DNA from: a virus
Length of the DNA: 64,000 nt
Reading direction: 5' to 3' (one strand)
Virus record (IMG/VR): IMGVR_UViG_3300037258_000514
Coordinates: 1-64,000 of that record
The notes under the pieces are model-generated. The model saw only the letters and a list, made by a program, of their open reading frames with translations, searched no databases and was not told the DNA's origin. Position 1 is the stretch's first letter, and each line of letters begins with the position of its first letter. The translations under genes were made by a program, and so were the position numbers. Below, one piece after another: positions 8,301-16,981 of this stretch.

Positions 8301-8774
8301 ATGAGAAAAAAATTTGTCATTACTGCTGTTAGCATACTAGTTATAGTGATTCTTGCATATACACAAGGACCACATATTCATGCTATCTTGGATCTAGGAC
8401 CTCCTAATCAAGCGTTTACTGTTGGACAGTCTGTTCCAGCTTATACTGTTGTTCATACATCAGGATCGCCTTATTCCTTAGTAGGATATTCAGGATATTA
8501 TTGGAATAATACATCAGGGTCCTACGGTTGGCAGTTAGACGCACCAATCGTTGGTAAACAATATTGTTTTGGTAATTACCCTGGAAGATCGGGAATACTA
8601 ACGGTTACGACCGCGCCTTCTGTTTATATCGCATATGAAGGAATAAATGGCACTATTACAACAGGAACATTAATTTCGGGAGGAGCTTTAGGTGATTTTG
8701 TATGCATGGAAGCCGTTGATTTAACTCACTACGTTGTTACAGGAGCAGGGTATGGTAGTTGGACTCCGAGCTAA
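8301..8774 (+). CDS. Exported protein, unknown function
   Basis: The 157-residue product begins Met-Arg-Lys-Lys followed by about 16 hydrophobic residues, a clear Sec-type signal or membrane anchor. The mature part is rich in Gly, Tyr and Ser with a repeated Gly-Tyr-Ser-Gly-Tyr-Tyr pattern and no recognised catalytic motif. It starts 2 bases after the previous stop and its 3' end overlaps the next signal-peptide gene. It is one of a run of exported products placed among virion genes. Confidence 0.5.
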   Translation: MRKKFVITAVSILVIVILAYTQGPHIHAILDLGPPNQAFTVGQSVPAYTVVHTSGSPYSLVGYSGYYWNNTSGSYGWQLDAPIVGKQYCFGNYPGRSGILTVTTAPSVYIAYEGINGTITTGTLISGGALGDFVCMEAVDLTHYVVTGAGYGSWTPS

Positions 8775-10203
8775 ATTATTCTTGTTGTTGCTAATTGTAT
8801 TTTGTGGATGTGCAAGAGCAGCAAATACCCTACTTATTACAGATCCTTCTATGTGGGAATATGTAGATGCTCAAATACTGCAGGGTATAATGCCCGTTAG
8901 TAATGGGGCAGCAAATGATGGTTGGATAATCGTTCAAGACGCTGGATTTGCATGTGAAACAACAACAGCTAGTTGTTTAAATGAATATATGGTTCCAACT
9001 ATTTCAGGCACAGTGTTGGCGTTTTGTTTTAATTCAGGTACAAACGAAACAATACTCAGCGTAACTGGTGGTAGCGGCTGGACTGTTCAACCCTTATCGC
9101 ATCTTGTTGATAATACAAATGGTTCTTATGGAGAGTGCATTACAAGCGCAGCAGGTACATCGGGACTTTCGAATTTAACATTGAATTTAAACGGAGCAAT
9201 AAGTGGGGGATTTTATACAGATTTATTTGAATTACTCCCGCCACCAGGTTCTACGGCTTCGTTTGATACAGCAAATACAGTATCACTTACTTCCTGCACG
9301 AGTTGTCAAGCTGCATCAGTTAGTATATCAACTACAGATATAATAGTAGATTTTATAGTGAATTTTACTAATTTTACTACGACACCAAGTTTTTGGACTT
9401 CGCCCTACATATCGACAATAGTTAATAATGGTATAGGTAAGAATCTGACTAACGGGACAGGTGCTACAGCAACTCAAAGTCCGACCGGTCCATTTAATGA
9501 AATTACTCTTGCTTTCAAATCTACGGCAGGTCTTTTCACGCCGCCAGCAGAGATTCAATCATTACATGGTCTGACAATCGTATCTGATGCGATAGATTGT
9601 ACTCCTATTTGTTCTGCTATTACGCTTACTCCGGCGCCAACGCCAGGCGATTTACTATTTATTCAAGCAGCCGATGAAAATAGTGGTCAACACATTACAT
9701 CAATTAGCGATGGGCATAGCGGAGGTTATACAGTTCCTAGCGGAGCTAATACATGTCAGAACACAGGACCAACAACAAATAATGACGAAAGTTGTGGCTA
9801 TTCCCTGTCAGTCCCGTCCAGTGTTACACAACTTACTATTACAATGAATAGTACGGGATTTGTTGGATTTTTAATTTGGGATGTTCATAAGTCTAGTGGG
9901 GTTTGGAGTTTTGATAGTCAAAATTCTTTAACTACATCTAGTACATCACAATATATAAGTTGTCCTTCATTAAGTATTACAGGAAAAAATGATGCCATCT
10001 TTCAAGCTGCAATTCAAACGGGATCATTTGCAGTTAGTAGCCCTAGCTTCTACCCATTTGCTTGGCAAAATAGTAGTTGGGGAAATCCTGTATTGGTCGG
10101 CGCAGCCAGCGGTGCACTGGGTTTAAACTACAATAAGTACTATCAATGTGTGTGGGAGAGCAATGAAACGCCTTCTGCATTGTATAGTATAGCATTTAAG
10201 TAA
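8752..10203 (+). CDS. Exported beta-rich protein related to the gene at 6985
   Basis: I chose the ATG at 8752 rather than 8734 because it places a hydrophobic signal peptide (Leu-Phe-Leu-Leu-Leu-Leu-Ile-Val-Phe-Cys-Gly-Cys) at the N-terminus, possibly with a lipobox at the Cys. The roughly 483-residue product is Ser/Thr-rich with several Cys pairs. It shows two copies of the fold seen at 6985, each with a 'pgdLlfiqa.d' type strand. Compared with that neighbour it has gained an export signal and cysteines, suggesting a version adapted to the periplasm or cell surface. Function unknown. Confidence 0.5.
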   Translation: MVVGLRAKLFLLLLIVFCGCARAANTLLITDPSMWEYVDAQILQGIMPVSNGAANDGWIIVQDAGFACETTTASCLNEYMVPTISGTVLAFCFNSGTNETILSVTGGSGWTVQPLSHLVDNTNGSYGECITSAAGTSGLSNLTLNLNGAISGGFYTDLFELLPPPGSTASFDTANTVSLTSCTSCQAASVSISTTDIIVDFIVNFTNFTTTPSFWTSPYISTIVNNGIGKNLTNGTGATATQSPTGPFNEITLAFKSTAGLFTPPAEIQSLHGLTIVSDAIDCTPICSAITLTPAPTPGDLLFIQAADENSGQHITSISDGHSGGYTVPSGANTCQNTGPTTNNDESCGYSLSVPSSVTQLTITMNSTGFVGFLIWDVHKSSGVWSFDSQNSLTTSSTSQYISCPSLSITGKNDAIFQAAIQTGSFAVSSPSFYPFAWQNSSWGNPVLVGAASGALGLNYNKYYQCVWESNETPSALYSIAFK

Positions 10204-10216
10204 ATTAGATAACTAA

Positions 10217-10555
10217 ATGAACTACTACCTACAAGATTCGGGAGCAAACAATTGGCAGTTAGGTGTTACTCCTTATGGAGATTTAACAACAGCTCCTGTT
10301 GGAGCTGTGTCTATTCCAACATTAGTATTGAAAGATCTTGCAGGAAACTATTGGGTTTTAGGAGTAACAACTGATGGGGTATTAACCACAACAGGAACTA
10401 GTCCTGCAACTGTTACAACAATTAATTTGCAGGACGGAGCGACGTATTTTTGGAATGTACAGATCACAATATTCGGACAGCTCGAAACATTTTTTCTATC
10501 GGGTAATATACTTCCTGAAGATATGACGCCAGGATCGGAATTTGTGTGGTGTTAA
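10217..10555 (+). CDS. Small protein of three ~30-residue repeats
   Basis: The 112-residue product consists of three related units: Leu-Gln-Asp-Ser...Asn-Trp-Gln-Leu-Gly-Val-Thr; Leu-Lys-Asp-Leu...Tyr-Trp-Val-Leu-Gly-Val-Thr; Leu-Gln-Asp-Gly...Phe-Trp-Asn-Val-Gln-Ile-Thr. Each ends near Gly-x-Leu-x-Thr. Such L.D..G..W.l.vt..G.l repeats occur in phage tail accessory proteins and probably form beta hairpins. The last residues, Asp-Met-Thr-Pro-Gly-Ser, echo the end of the gene at 6985, perhaps a shared attachment motif. Confidence 0.55.
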   Translation: MNYYLQDSGANNWQLGVTPYGDLTTAPVGAVSIPTLVLKDLAGNYWVLGVTTDGVLTTTGTSPATVTTINLQDGATYFWNVQITIFGQLETFFLSGNILPEDMTPGSEFVWC

Positions 10556-10563
10556 AATTTTAG

Positions 10564-13500
10564 ATGTTTAGACAATATCAATACGATGAGCTAACTCAGC
10601 CAACAGTAGTTCCGGCTAATCCAGTTACTCCCTCTATTGATGGTTGGGGACAACCTCAAATCCAACCTACAAGTAATTTCTTATCGAAAGCGCGGGGCTT
10701 TGCTGTTGCATTAATTGCAACAGGAATTTTCTTTACAACTATTGTAACTCCGCATGCTGACGCTTTAAGTGGAGTTTCTTCTTCTGTAAATAGAATAAGA
10801 TTTCAGAAGAAATTTGCTTCCCGAATCCCAAGTTTCTTCTGGAGTGACTATACTCCTCCTGCTGCATTAACTCCTGTTCCTTTTGTTTGCGCAGAATATC
10901 CTACTAAATTTTATGCAAAAAAATATCTTACAGAAGCAGTAGATACGTCTGATGGACAAGCTTCTATAGGTATACCTCCTCCAGCTGTTAAGCAAATAGG
11001 CGGAAGTGCAGGCAAAAGTTTAAGAATTAAGTTTACAAAACCGTCCGTAGCACTAACTCCTTCATTCTTCTGGAGCGGCTATACTCCTGTTATAACTCTA
11101 CCAACAGGTTGGTTAACATTAACTAATCAACCTGCAACGTTAAAAGTAACGTCTAGAGCTGTTTATGAATACAACTCTAATGTTCCTCCGCCGCAACAGT
11201 TAGATTGGATTCAACCACAGAGTCAACCTGTTTCTAGAAAAGTATTAACTACTGCTGAACAACAAGCTGTAATCTTTGGTAGACCGATCGCTCAAGAATA
11301 TCTTGTAGGCGACATTTCAATATCACAACCGTATTCTACAAGAAAAGTTTTACATGCTTCTCAGCAACTGTATTACTTTGCTCCATTATCAGAGCAGTCA
11401 GAAAATGTTCTCGTAAGTAGCTGGTTTCAGAATACACAACAACCTTATCCTTTCAAGAAGTCTTTACCATCAGCTGAACAACAAGCTACATTCTGGAACA
11501 CATCAACTTCTCCAGAAAACGTACTTGTACCAAGCTGGAGTCCAAACTATCCGCAATCTTATCCAACTAGACCTTCTCTACGAACAGAAGATCAACAGTA
11601 CTTCTTCTTTGGAAAGCAGGTAGCCCAAGAATATCTTGTTGGAAATGTTCCTGTAGCACAGCCAGTAGTTAGACTACGTAATAGTGCTGTGTATGAACCA
11701 GCTTCAGGATGGATATTCACTCCACCGCCGGTTCAGACATTTAATGCTTGGTTACCGATATATCCGGATAATGTTTACGGAAGAGATTATTTACTAGCCG
11801 CGCAGCAGCAGGCAACATTTTGGAATACTTCTACTCAACCTGAAAACGTTCTTGAAAGCAGTTGGCAGGGAGTACAGGGACAACAAACACGTAACAGAAG
11901 AATTCAATCAACAGAAGCTGTAAGCTTTATTTCAGATCAGGGATTAGCTTCTGTTATACTTCCTGAGAGAAGCGTTGTAGTAAAAGCCCTTGCTACATAC
12001 CAACCATGTTCAACATGGTTAGCGCAACCAACGTCAACAGTCCTACTTGATTGGCAGCAACCACAATCACAACCTGTAATAGCGAAAAGGGCGACTCAGC
12101 TAGAATCTGTAACAGTTGTTCAACAGCAGTTTAGACTCGATTGGTCTCCTTTTTATCCGGATAGTATTTCGATAAAGAAACTGTTAGTAGCCGAACAACA
12201 GTTCTTAGCTTTAAATACATCTACAAGTCCAGAAACAGTATTTGAGAGTAGTTGGCAAGGTGTTTCATGGAGTTCGCGTCCTACTAAGCAATATCCGTTA
12301 TCTGCTCAGCAACAAGCATTCTTCTGGAACACATTAACACCGCCGGATACGTTGTTCCCCTCGCATTGGGGGCCACAGTATCCACAACCGTTCCCGAAGA
12401 AGCTATATTTACAAACAGCATCGATCCCTTCGACATTTTGGAATACTTCTACTCAATCTGAAGTTGTTACAGAAGATAGATGGCATCAACCGCAAAGTCA
12501 GCCGTATCCGTTTAAGCCATATAGACCAGCAGCCGTTTATCCGACTTCGTTTTACGATCCATCATTTGCTACAGAAGTAGTGGAAGTAAGTAGTTGGGCG
12601 CAGCAGCAATCGCAACCAACACCTAAACGGTTCCCAAGAGCTTCTTACGAAACTATTACATGGGCTCCGTTTACTCCAGCAGCAGTTTCACTAAATTGGT
12701 TCCAACAGATACAACAACCTATAAGGAAAGCTGTATCTGTAAGAAGTGATATAACATTTGTTCAACCAGTTGAAGAGGGTTGGAACCAACAACAAGCTAT
12801 TGTAGTAAGAAAGCAAACAGCACAACAGCAACAAGCTTCGTTCTGGAATACATTTACTCCAGCTGAGGTTATAACTGCTGATAAGTGGCAACCAGTTTGG
12901 CCGCAACCCTTCCCAGCGAAGCGTGTTCTTACAACTGCTGAACAACAAACCGTATTCTGGAACACATCAACTTCTCCAGAAACAGTATTTGTAAGTAGTT
13001 GGATATCTCAACAAAATCAATCTGTTCGTAAATTAGCGTCAGCACAACAGCAGAGTTTCTTCTGGAGCAATTATACTCCTGTTAGTGTATCGTTAGATTG
13101 GTTCCAACAGATACAGCAGCCAGTAAAAACTGTTGTAAAGATAAATACAAGTGCAATTACATTTGTTCAACCAACTGAGGAGGGTTGGAACCAACAACAA
13201 GCTATTGTAGTAAGAAAGCAAGTTGCTCAATATCAATCATTCTTCTGGAACGATTTCACACCTGTAGCAATTTCAGGGTTTGCTACACCAGCTCCTGTTT
13301 ATCCGGATAGAGTCTTAAGTAGGCAGTATTTGCCTGCAAATCAGCAGGCATTCTTCTGGGGAGAATTTACACCTGCTGTTGTTGCAATTACACAACCTGT
13401 TACACTTTATCCCGATAGATTAGTAGGCAGACGTTATTTAATCGCTGATCATCAATCATGTTTCTGGAGTGGATTTACTCCTTATGCTCCGGCAGCAATG

Positions 13501-14181
13501 GATTGGCAGCAGGCAGGTAATCAACCCAGACAAGAAAAGAAGCTTCTCGCTACAGCTGAACAACAGGCACTCGCTTGGAATACAAGTACAAGTGCGGAAA
13601 CAATATTTGTAAGTAGTTGGGTACAACCACAGAATCAACCGAAACTAACTGAGAAGTACCGAAGAGCTTGTTATGATTGGGTTAATTGGATTCCGTTCAC
13701 TCCAGCTGAAGAAGGATCAATGGAGTGGGCGCAACCGATTAATCAACCATATCCATACAAGCACACGCTTGCAACTGCTCAGCAACAAGCATTTTTCTGG
13801 CATATTTCAACCGAAGAAGAAACTGTTACCGTTTCTTCTTGGATGCCACCAATTGAACAGCCTTATCCTTATGGTAAGCATTTTGGAGTAGCGTTACAAC
13901 AAACTTCGGTATGGCATATTTCAACGCAGCAAGAACTTGTTCTTGTAAGTAGTTGGGTACAGCCGATTAGTCAGCCTTATCCTTATACAAGAGTACTACT
14001 AAACGCGCACCAACTTTCAACTGTATGGAATAACTTAACTCCTCCACCGGTTATCCCTGCATTTGTTCAGGGAACAGGAATCGTTACAGAAGCTGTAGTT
14101 GTTTCAGGAGCAGTAACACAAAACGTTAATGCTACAGGAGAAGTTTCTTCTGTACAGGGAACAGGGAGTGTTATTCAATAA
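10564..14181 (+). CDS. Giant repeat protein (1205 aa) with N-terminal membrane segment
   Basis: A hydrophobic segment lies at about residues 42-60. From about 75 to 1160 the protein is a series of diverged repeats of about 35-45 residues built around Gln-Gln-x-x-Phe-(F/W)-Trp-Asn, Thr-Pro/Ser-x-Glu-x-Val, Ser-Ser-Trp and Gln-Pro-Tyr-Pro. The repeats are rich in Gln, Pro and aromatic residues and poor in acidic ones. At DNA level some copies are nearly identical, for example a stretch of about 40 bp near 12776 and near 13182. The C-terminus is a short Gly/Val/Thr-rich tail. No enzyme motif is seen. It ends at the head-tail connector start (TAATG overlap). Possible fibre or whisker. Confidence 0.6.
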   Translation: MFRQYQYDELTQPTVVPANPVTPSIDGWGQPQIQPTSNFLSKARGFAVALIATGIFFTTIVTPHADALSGVSSSVNRIRFQKKFASRIPSFFWSDYTPPAALTPVPFVCAEYPTKFYAKKYLTEAVDTSDGQASIGIPPPAVKQIGGSAGKSLRIKFTKPSVALTPSFFWSGYTPVITLPTGWLTLTNQPATLKVTSRAVYEYNSNVPPPQQLDWIQPQSQPVSRKVLTTAEQQAVIFGRPIAQEYLVGDISISQPYSTRKVLHASQQLYYFAPLSEQSENVLVSSWFQNTQQPYPFKKSLPSAEQQATFWNTSTSPENVLVPSWSPNYPQSYPTRPSLRTEDQQYFFFGKQVAQEYLVGNVPVAQPVVRLRNSAVYEPASGWIFTPPPVQTFNAWLPIYPDNVYGRDYLLAAQQQATFWNTSTQPENVLESSWQGVQGQQTRNRRIQSTEAVSFISDQGLASVILPERSVVVKALATYQPCSTWLAQPTSTVLLDWQQPQSQPVIAKRATQLESVTVVQQQFRLDWSPFYPDSISIKKLLVAEQQFLALNTSTSPETVFESSWQGVSWSSRPTKQYPLSAQQQAFFWNTLTPPDTLFPSHWGPQYPQPFPKKLYLQTASIPSTFWNTSTQSEVVTEDRWHQPQSQPYPFKPYRPAAVYPTSFYDPSFATEVVEVSSWAQQQSQPTPKRFPRASYETITWAPFTPAAVSLNWFQQIQQPIRKAVSVRSDITFVQPVEEGWNQQQAIVVRKQTAQQQQASFWNTFTPAEVITADKWQPVWPQPFPAKRVLTTAEQQTVFWNTSTSPETVFVSSWISQQNQSVRKLASAQQQSFFWSNYTPVSVSLDWFQQIQQPVKTVVKINTSAITFVQPTEEGWNQQQAIVVRKQVAQYQSFFWNDFTPVAISGFATPAPVYPDRVLSRQYLPANQQAFFWGEFTPAVVAITQPVTLYPDRLVGRRYLIADHQSCFWSGFTPYAPAAMDWQQAGNQPRQEKKLLATAEQQALAWNTSTSAETIFVSSWVQPQNQPKLTEKYRRACYDWVNWIPFTPAEEGSMEWAQPINQPYPYKHTLATAQQQAFFWHISTEEETVTVSSWMPPIEQPYPYGKHFGVALQQTSVWHISTQQELVLVSSWVQPISQPYPYTRVLLNAHQLSTVWNNLTPPPVIPAFVQGTGIVTEAVVVSGAVTQNVNATGEVSSVQGTGSVIQ

Positions 14182-15167
14182 TGTCAACAACGATAGTATC
14201 TCCTCCACAATCCTTTACGTTTAGAGCGCTACAACAAGCCCAGATAACGTGGAACCTAACAGATCAGTTAGGAGTTCCGATTACTGGAGCCACTGTTAAT
14301 GCAACATGCTATGTTGACCAAAATATTCAAAATCCTACATTGTATCCTGGTACACCAATTGCAGGATTTAACAACGTTGTATTTACGGAGACACCTGCTC
14401 TTTCGGGAATATACATAGTAATTCTTCCTGCATCTATTTCACCACCGCAATGTACGATTGGATATGTTACGGTAATTTCCGCTCTGCTGGGTCCGACTGC
14501 TGTCGGAACATGGACGATACCAACTGTTTTTGTTCCGCCACAAAATATAATCGACCTTGTAACTCTAGAACAAGCAAAAGATTGGTTAGGTATCGCCTCA
14601 AGCAATACAGATTCGGATGGCACTATTCAATTTATTATTTCAGCATTCAGCGAATACGTAATTAACAGAACGGGAATCAGTTCATTTAATTCAATTCAAA
14701 CTTACAACGAGACTTATGATGGGAATGGTGCGTCTAGAATGTTTGTGCGAAATCCGCCCATTCAATCATTAATTTTATTACAAATCGGATCTAATCAGAT
14801 TTCTGTTTCATCTGGTCCTACATCAACGGGCATATATGTTGAGGATTCTAGAAAGTCTATTGCATTTAGATCTTCAGGATGGGCGTTGTATCCTCCTCAG
14901 TCGATATATCCTTATGTGTTTACTTCAGGACAAGGAAATGTTTTAGTTAGCTACTTAGGTGGTTATACATCCGTTCCCTTTGATTTAGGTGAGACGTGCA
15001 TGAAAGTTGTTGGAATCAACTACACAAGACAAGCTTTTATTGACTTAGCTAGCAAAACAATTGCGGCAGGCGGAGGTGCAACAGGGACAACGCGATATAG
15101 GGATTGGGCCATGCCACCTGAATGTGAACGCGTAATCTACTTCTACCAAAGAAGGGCGATGCCTTAA
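14181..15167 (+). CDS. Head-tail connector (gp6-like) with N-terminal extension
   Basis: Residues about 125-328 carry the pattern of phage gp6/Gp15-type head-tail connectors: Leu-Val-Thr-Leu-Glu-Gln-Ala-Lys-Asp-Trp-Leu-Gly, then Asp-Gly-Thr-Ile-Gln-x-x-Ile and Glu-x-x-Ile-x-Arg-Thr-Gly. A Tyr-Asp-Gly-Asn-Gly segment and Pro-Pro-Ile turn lead to the closing helices. Residues 1-120 form an extra beta-rich domain (Ig-like by pattern), making the protein longer than usual connectors. In siphoviruses this ring sits below the portal. The downstream HK97-gp10-like and tail terminator genes support the assignment. Confidence 0.65.
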   Translation: MSTTIVSPPQSFTFRALQQAQITWNLTDQLGVPITGATVNATCYVDQNIQNPTLYPGTPIAGFNNVVFTETPALSGIYIVILPASISPPQCTIGYVTVISALLGPTAVGTWTIPTVFVPPQNIIDLVTLEQAKDWLGIASSNTDSDGTIQFIISAFSEYVINRTGISSFNSIQTYNETYDGNGASRMFVRNPPIQSLILLQIGSNQISVSSGPTSTGIYVEDSRKSIAFRSSGWALYPPQSIYPYVFTSGQGNVLVSYLGGYTSVPFDLGETCMKVVGINYTRQAFIDLASKTIAAGGGATGTTRYRDWAMPPECERVIYFYQRRAMP

Positions 15168-15745
15168 TGCCAAAAATTATTTCATTTTCTTTCGATGGAT
15201 CAGATACGCGCGCTGTTGCCGCACTCAGAGTTACAAACGAACGCCTTACTGTAATGCTTCTTGAAAAGATGACATTTCTAATGACTCGTTTACAAGAAAA
15301 GATTAGAGGGAAAATTCACTCAGTATCAGGCAAATTAAGTAGTAGTATTGATAATCCAAGAGCTGAAGTTGAAGGGACGAATATTGTAGGAAAACTTGAC
15401 GTAGGAAAAACAGCTATTAGTGAGGATGGATTTAACTATACAATGGCTGTTGAGAAAGGCATTGAAAAAGAATACGAAATACACCCGTTAGCTGTTGAAG
15501 GTACAAGGATGTATTTAAATCCTAAAGGATTATGGAGAAGAGGACACCATAAGGGAGCGATTAGACGTTTTGGACAAGGAAACTTACAACTATTTTCGCA
15601 GAAGCTTGGAAAGGAAGTATTTGCTAGTTATGTTACACATGGACCTGTTGAAGGTAAGTATTTTATCAAGTCTAGTTTAGAAGAAATGCAAGAAGAATTT
15701 AGACAGGGAATTATCGAAACGTTAGAGAGTGTTAATCAATCTTAG
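15167..15745 (+). CDS. HK97-gp10-like head-tail/tail completion protein
   Basis: The 192-residue protein sits between the connector and the tail terminator, the usual place of HK97 gp10-like proteins. The pattern fits: a long N-terminal helix, a Val-Gly-Lys-Leu-Asp-Val-Gly strand, Ala-Val-Glu-Lys-Gly-Ile near 106, Ile-His-Pro at 121-123, and a C-terminal helix rich in Glu. It probably forms part of the neck. Stop is TAG with the ribosome-binding site of the next gene (TAGGAG) overlapping it; readthrough would add 17 residues before TGA. Confidence 0.6.
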   Translation: MPKIISFSFDGSDTRAVAALRVTNERLTVMLLEKMTFLMTRLQEKIRGKIHSVSGKLSSSIDNPRAEVEGTNIVGKLDVGKTAISEDGFNYTMAVEKGIEKEYEIHPLAVEGTRMYLNPKGLWRRGHHKGAIRRFGQGNLQLFSQKLGKEVFASYVTHGPVEGKYFIKSSLEEMQEEFRQGIIETLESVNQS

Positions 15746-15753
15746 GAGTTATT

Positions 15754-16011
15754 ATGCCAAATACACGTGCAGTGCGATCTTACAAATTGTCTGGTATGAA
15801 GAAAGCATCCGATGGCGGAGTACCGTCGCAGGGTGTTCCTCCAGAAAACTCTACATATCCTGTTTTTGTAATGGAACCAGAACCAACAGAAGGAAATTCA
15901 AATCTTTACTCAGGAACGCCTGAGAATAAAGAATATTTGGGACGTTTACCAACAACACCTACGCCAATCGGAACAGTTGATCTTGGTCCCGTGGATCAGA
16001 AAGCAAAGTAA
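15754..16011 (+). CDS. Small Pro/Gly-rich protein, unknown
   Basis: An 85-residue product, rich in Pro, Gly, Glu and Lys, with no predicted helix-rich core and probably disordered. A GGAG site lies 7 bases before the ATG. It sits between the HK97-gp10-like gene and a promoter-like repeat element, so it may be a minor neck or decoration protein. I recognise no family. Confidence 0.5.
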   Translation: MPNTRAVRSYKLSGMKKASDGGVPSQGVPPENSTYPVFVMEPEPTEGNSNLYSGTPENKEYLGRLPTTPTPIGTVDLGPVDQKAK

Positions 16012-16031
16012 AGTTTAACTGCAAGTTGTTT

Positions 16032-16060
16032 TGATTTGCTTAGCGTTTAACGAGTAGTTA
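16032..16060 (+). repeat. 29-bp intergenic element, copy A
   Basis: This stretch lies in the only clear gap of the neck/tail cluster, between 16011 and 16075. The same 29 bases occur, in the reverse orientation and without mismatch, at 63431-63459 in the oppositely transcribed arm, again upstream of a gene. Both copies therefore have the same orientation relative to transcription. A 12-base core recurs at 46890-46901 before the SbcC gene. The core reads TTGCTTAGCGTT. A transcription signal or protein-binding site is the likely meaning. Confidence 0.6.
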
Positions 16061-16074
16061 AGGGAGAGTTGTAT

Positions 16075-16509
16075 ATGAATGCTATTGAATTAACTAACGC
16101 GCTTAGACCAGAAGAAAATAAGGATTGTTACAGTTTTTCAATTAGTACCAAAAAAGTTGTCACATACCTTCGTGATTTAGCAAATAAACTTGAAAGAGAT
16201 GAGGCAGGTATTCAATCTATTAAGATTGATAGCACTGCAGAATTTGATGAATTCCCTCGAGTAACGTTAAACGTTTGCTTTGTTGAAAAAATAAAACCCC
16301 ATGCTGATGAAATAGCTTTAGAAAGAAAGAAAAGCGAATCTTTCGATATGCGAGTGTTTTCAGGTAAAATACCAAAACAAGTTGCAAAGCTAACACTGCC
16401 TGCGAAGATGCAAAAATTGGCAAATGAAACAGGTATGCCTATCGAACCTCCTCCACAAGACTTTTTAGATAACATCGCCATTGCAGAATCATTAAGGTGG
16501 AATAAGTAA
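16075..16509 (+). CDS. Hypothetical protein, possibly regulatory or accessory
   Basis: I chose ATG 16075 because AAGGGAGAG stands 7 bases upstream; the TTG at 16069 is too close. The 144-residue product is charged and mixed alpha/beta, with Phe-Ser-Ile-Ser-Thr-Lys-Lys-Val near residue 25. It has no signal peptide or membrane segment and no recognised motif. It stands alone behind the 29-bp repeated element and interrupts the neck genes. It may be an inserted accessory gene with its own promoter. Confidence 0.5.
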   Translation: MNAIELTNALRPEENKDCYSFSISTKKVVTYLRDLANKLERDEAGIQSIKIDSTAEFDEFPRVTLNVCFVEKIKPHADEIALERKKSESFDMRVFSGKIPKQVAKLTLPAKMQKLANETGMPIEPPPQDFLDNIAIAESLRWNK

Positions 16510-16510
16510 T

Positions 16511-16981
16511 ATGGCTATTCAGCCTTTACCTCACGCGACGAGGAACCAAGTTTTTACTGCTCTCTATAACTTGCTTCTAACGACTCCACCGCCTGTCGGT
16601 CAGAAGTGGAACTATACTAGTCAATCATTGGAGTTATGGGATCAAGTTAAAGAAGCTAACCAACCTTCGTTGTTTTTACATAGAAGTGTGCAGATTGCAA
16701 CAGAAAATCATGCCTATGGTGTAACGAAGTGGTTATGGAAATCTTCTGTTTGGGTTTACTATAGAGTTGAGAACTACAATACAAAGAATACTTATCCGGA
16801 TCAATTAACAGATCAGTTTCTTGACGGATTAGAACAAGTGTTTTTACCTGTTCCGCCTTATAAGAACCAAACACTAGGTGGACTGTGCGTTAATGCGTGG
16901 ATAGATGGTCAGTGTATTTTTGATTCTGGTCTACAGGACGGACAGGCAGTTATTGTCATTCCTATTTCAATATACGTATGA
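16511..16981 (+). CDS. Tail terminator / tail completion protein
   Basis: The 156-residue protein lies directly upstream of the tail-tube gene (apart from an inserted endonuclease), the standard position of the gpU-like tail terminator. Its pattern also fits: an N-terminal helix, a Ser-Leu-Phe-Leu-His-Arg strand, a Val-Trp-Val-Tyr-Tyr-Arg strand, a helix with Asp-Gly-Leu-Glu-Gln-Val, and a final Ile-Ile-Pro-Ile-Ser-Ile-Tyr-Val-type strand shared by this fold. It would cap the growing tail tube and join it to the head. Its stop overlaps the endonuclease start (ATGA). Confidence 0.6.
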   Translation: MAIQPLPHATRNQVFTALYNLLLTTPPPVGQKWNYTSQSLELWDQVKEANQPSLFLHRSVQIATENHAYGVTKWLWKSSVWVYYRVENYNTKNTYPDQLTDQFLDGLEQVFLPVPPYKNQTLGGLCVNAWIDGQCIFDSGLQDGQAVIVIPISIYV

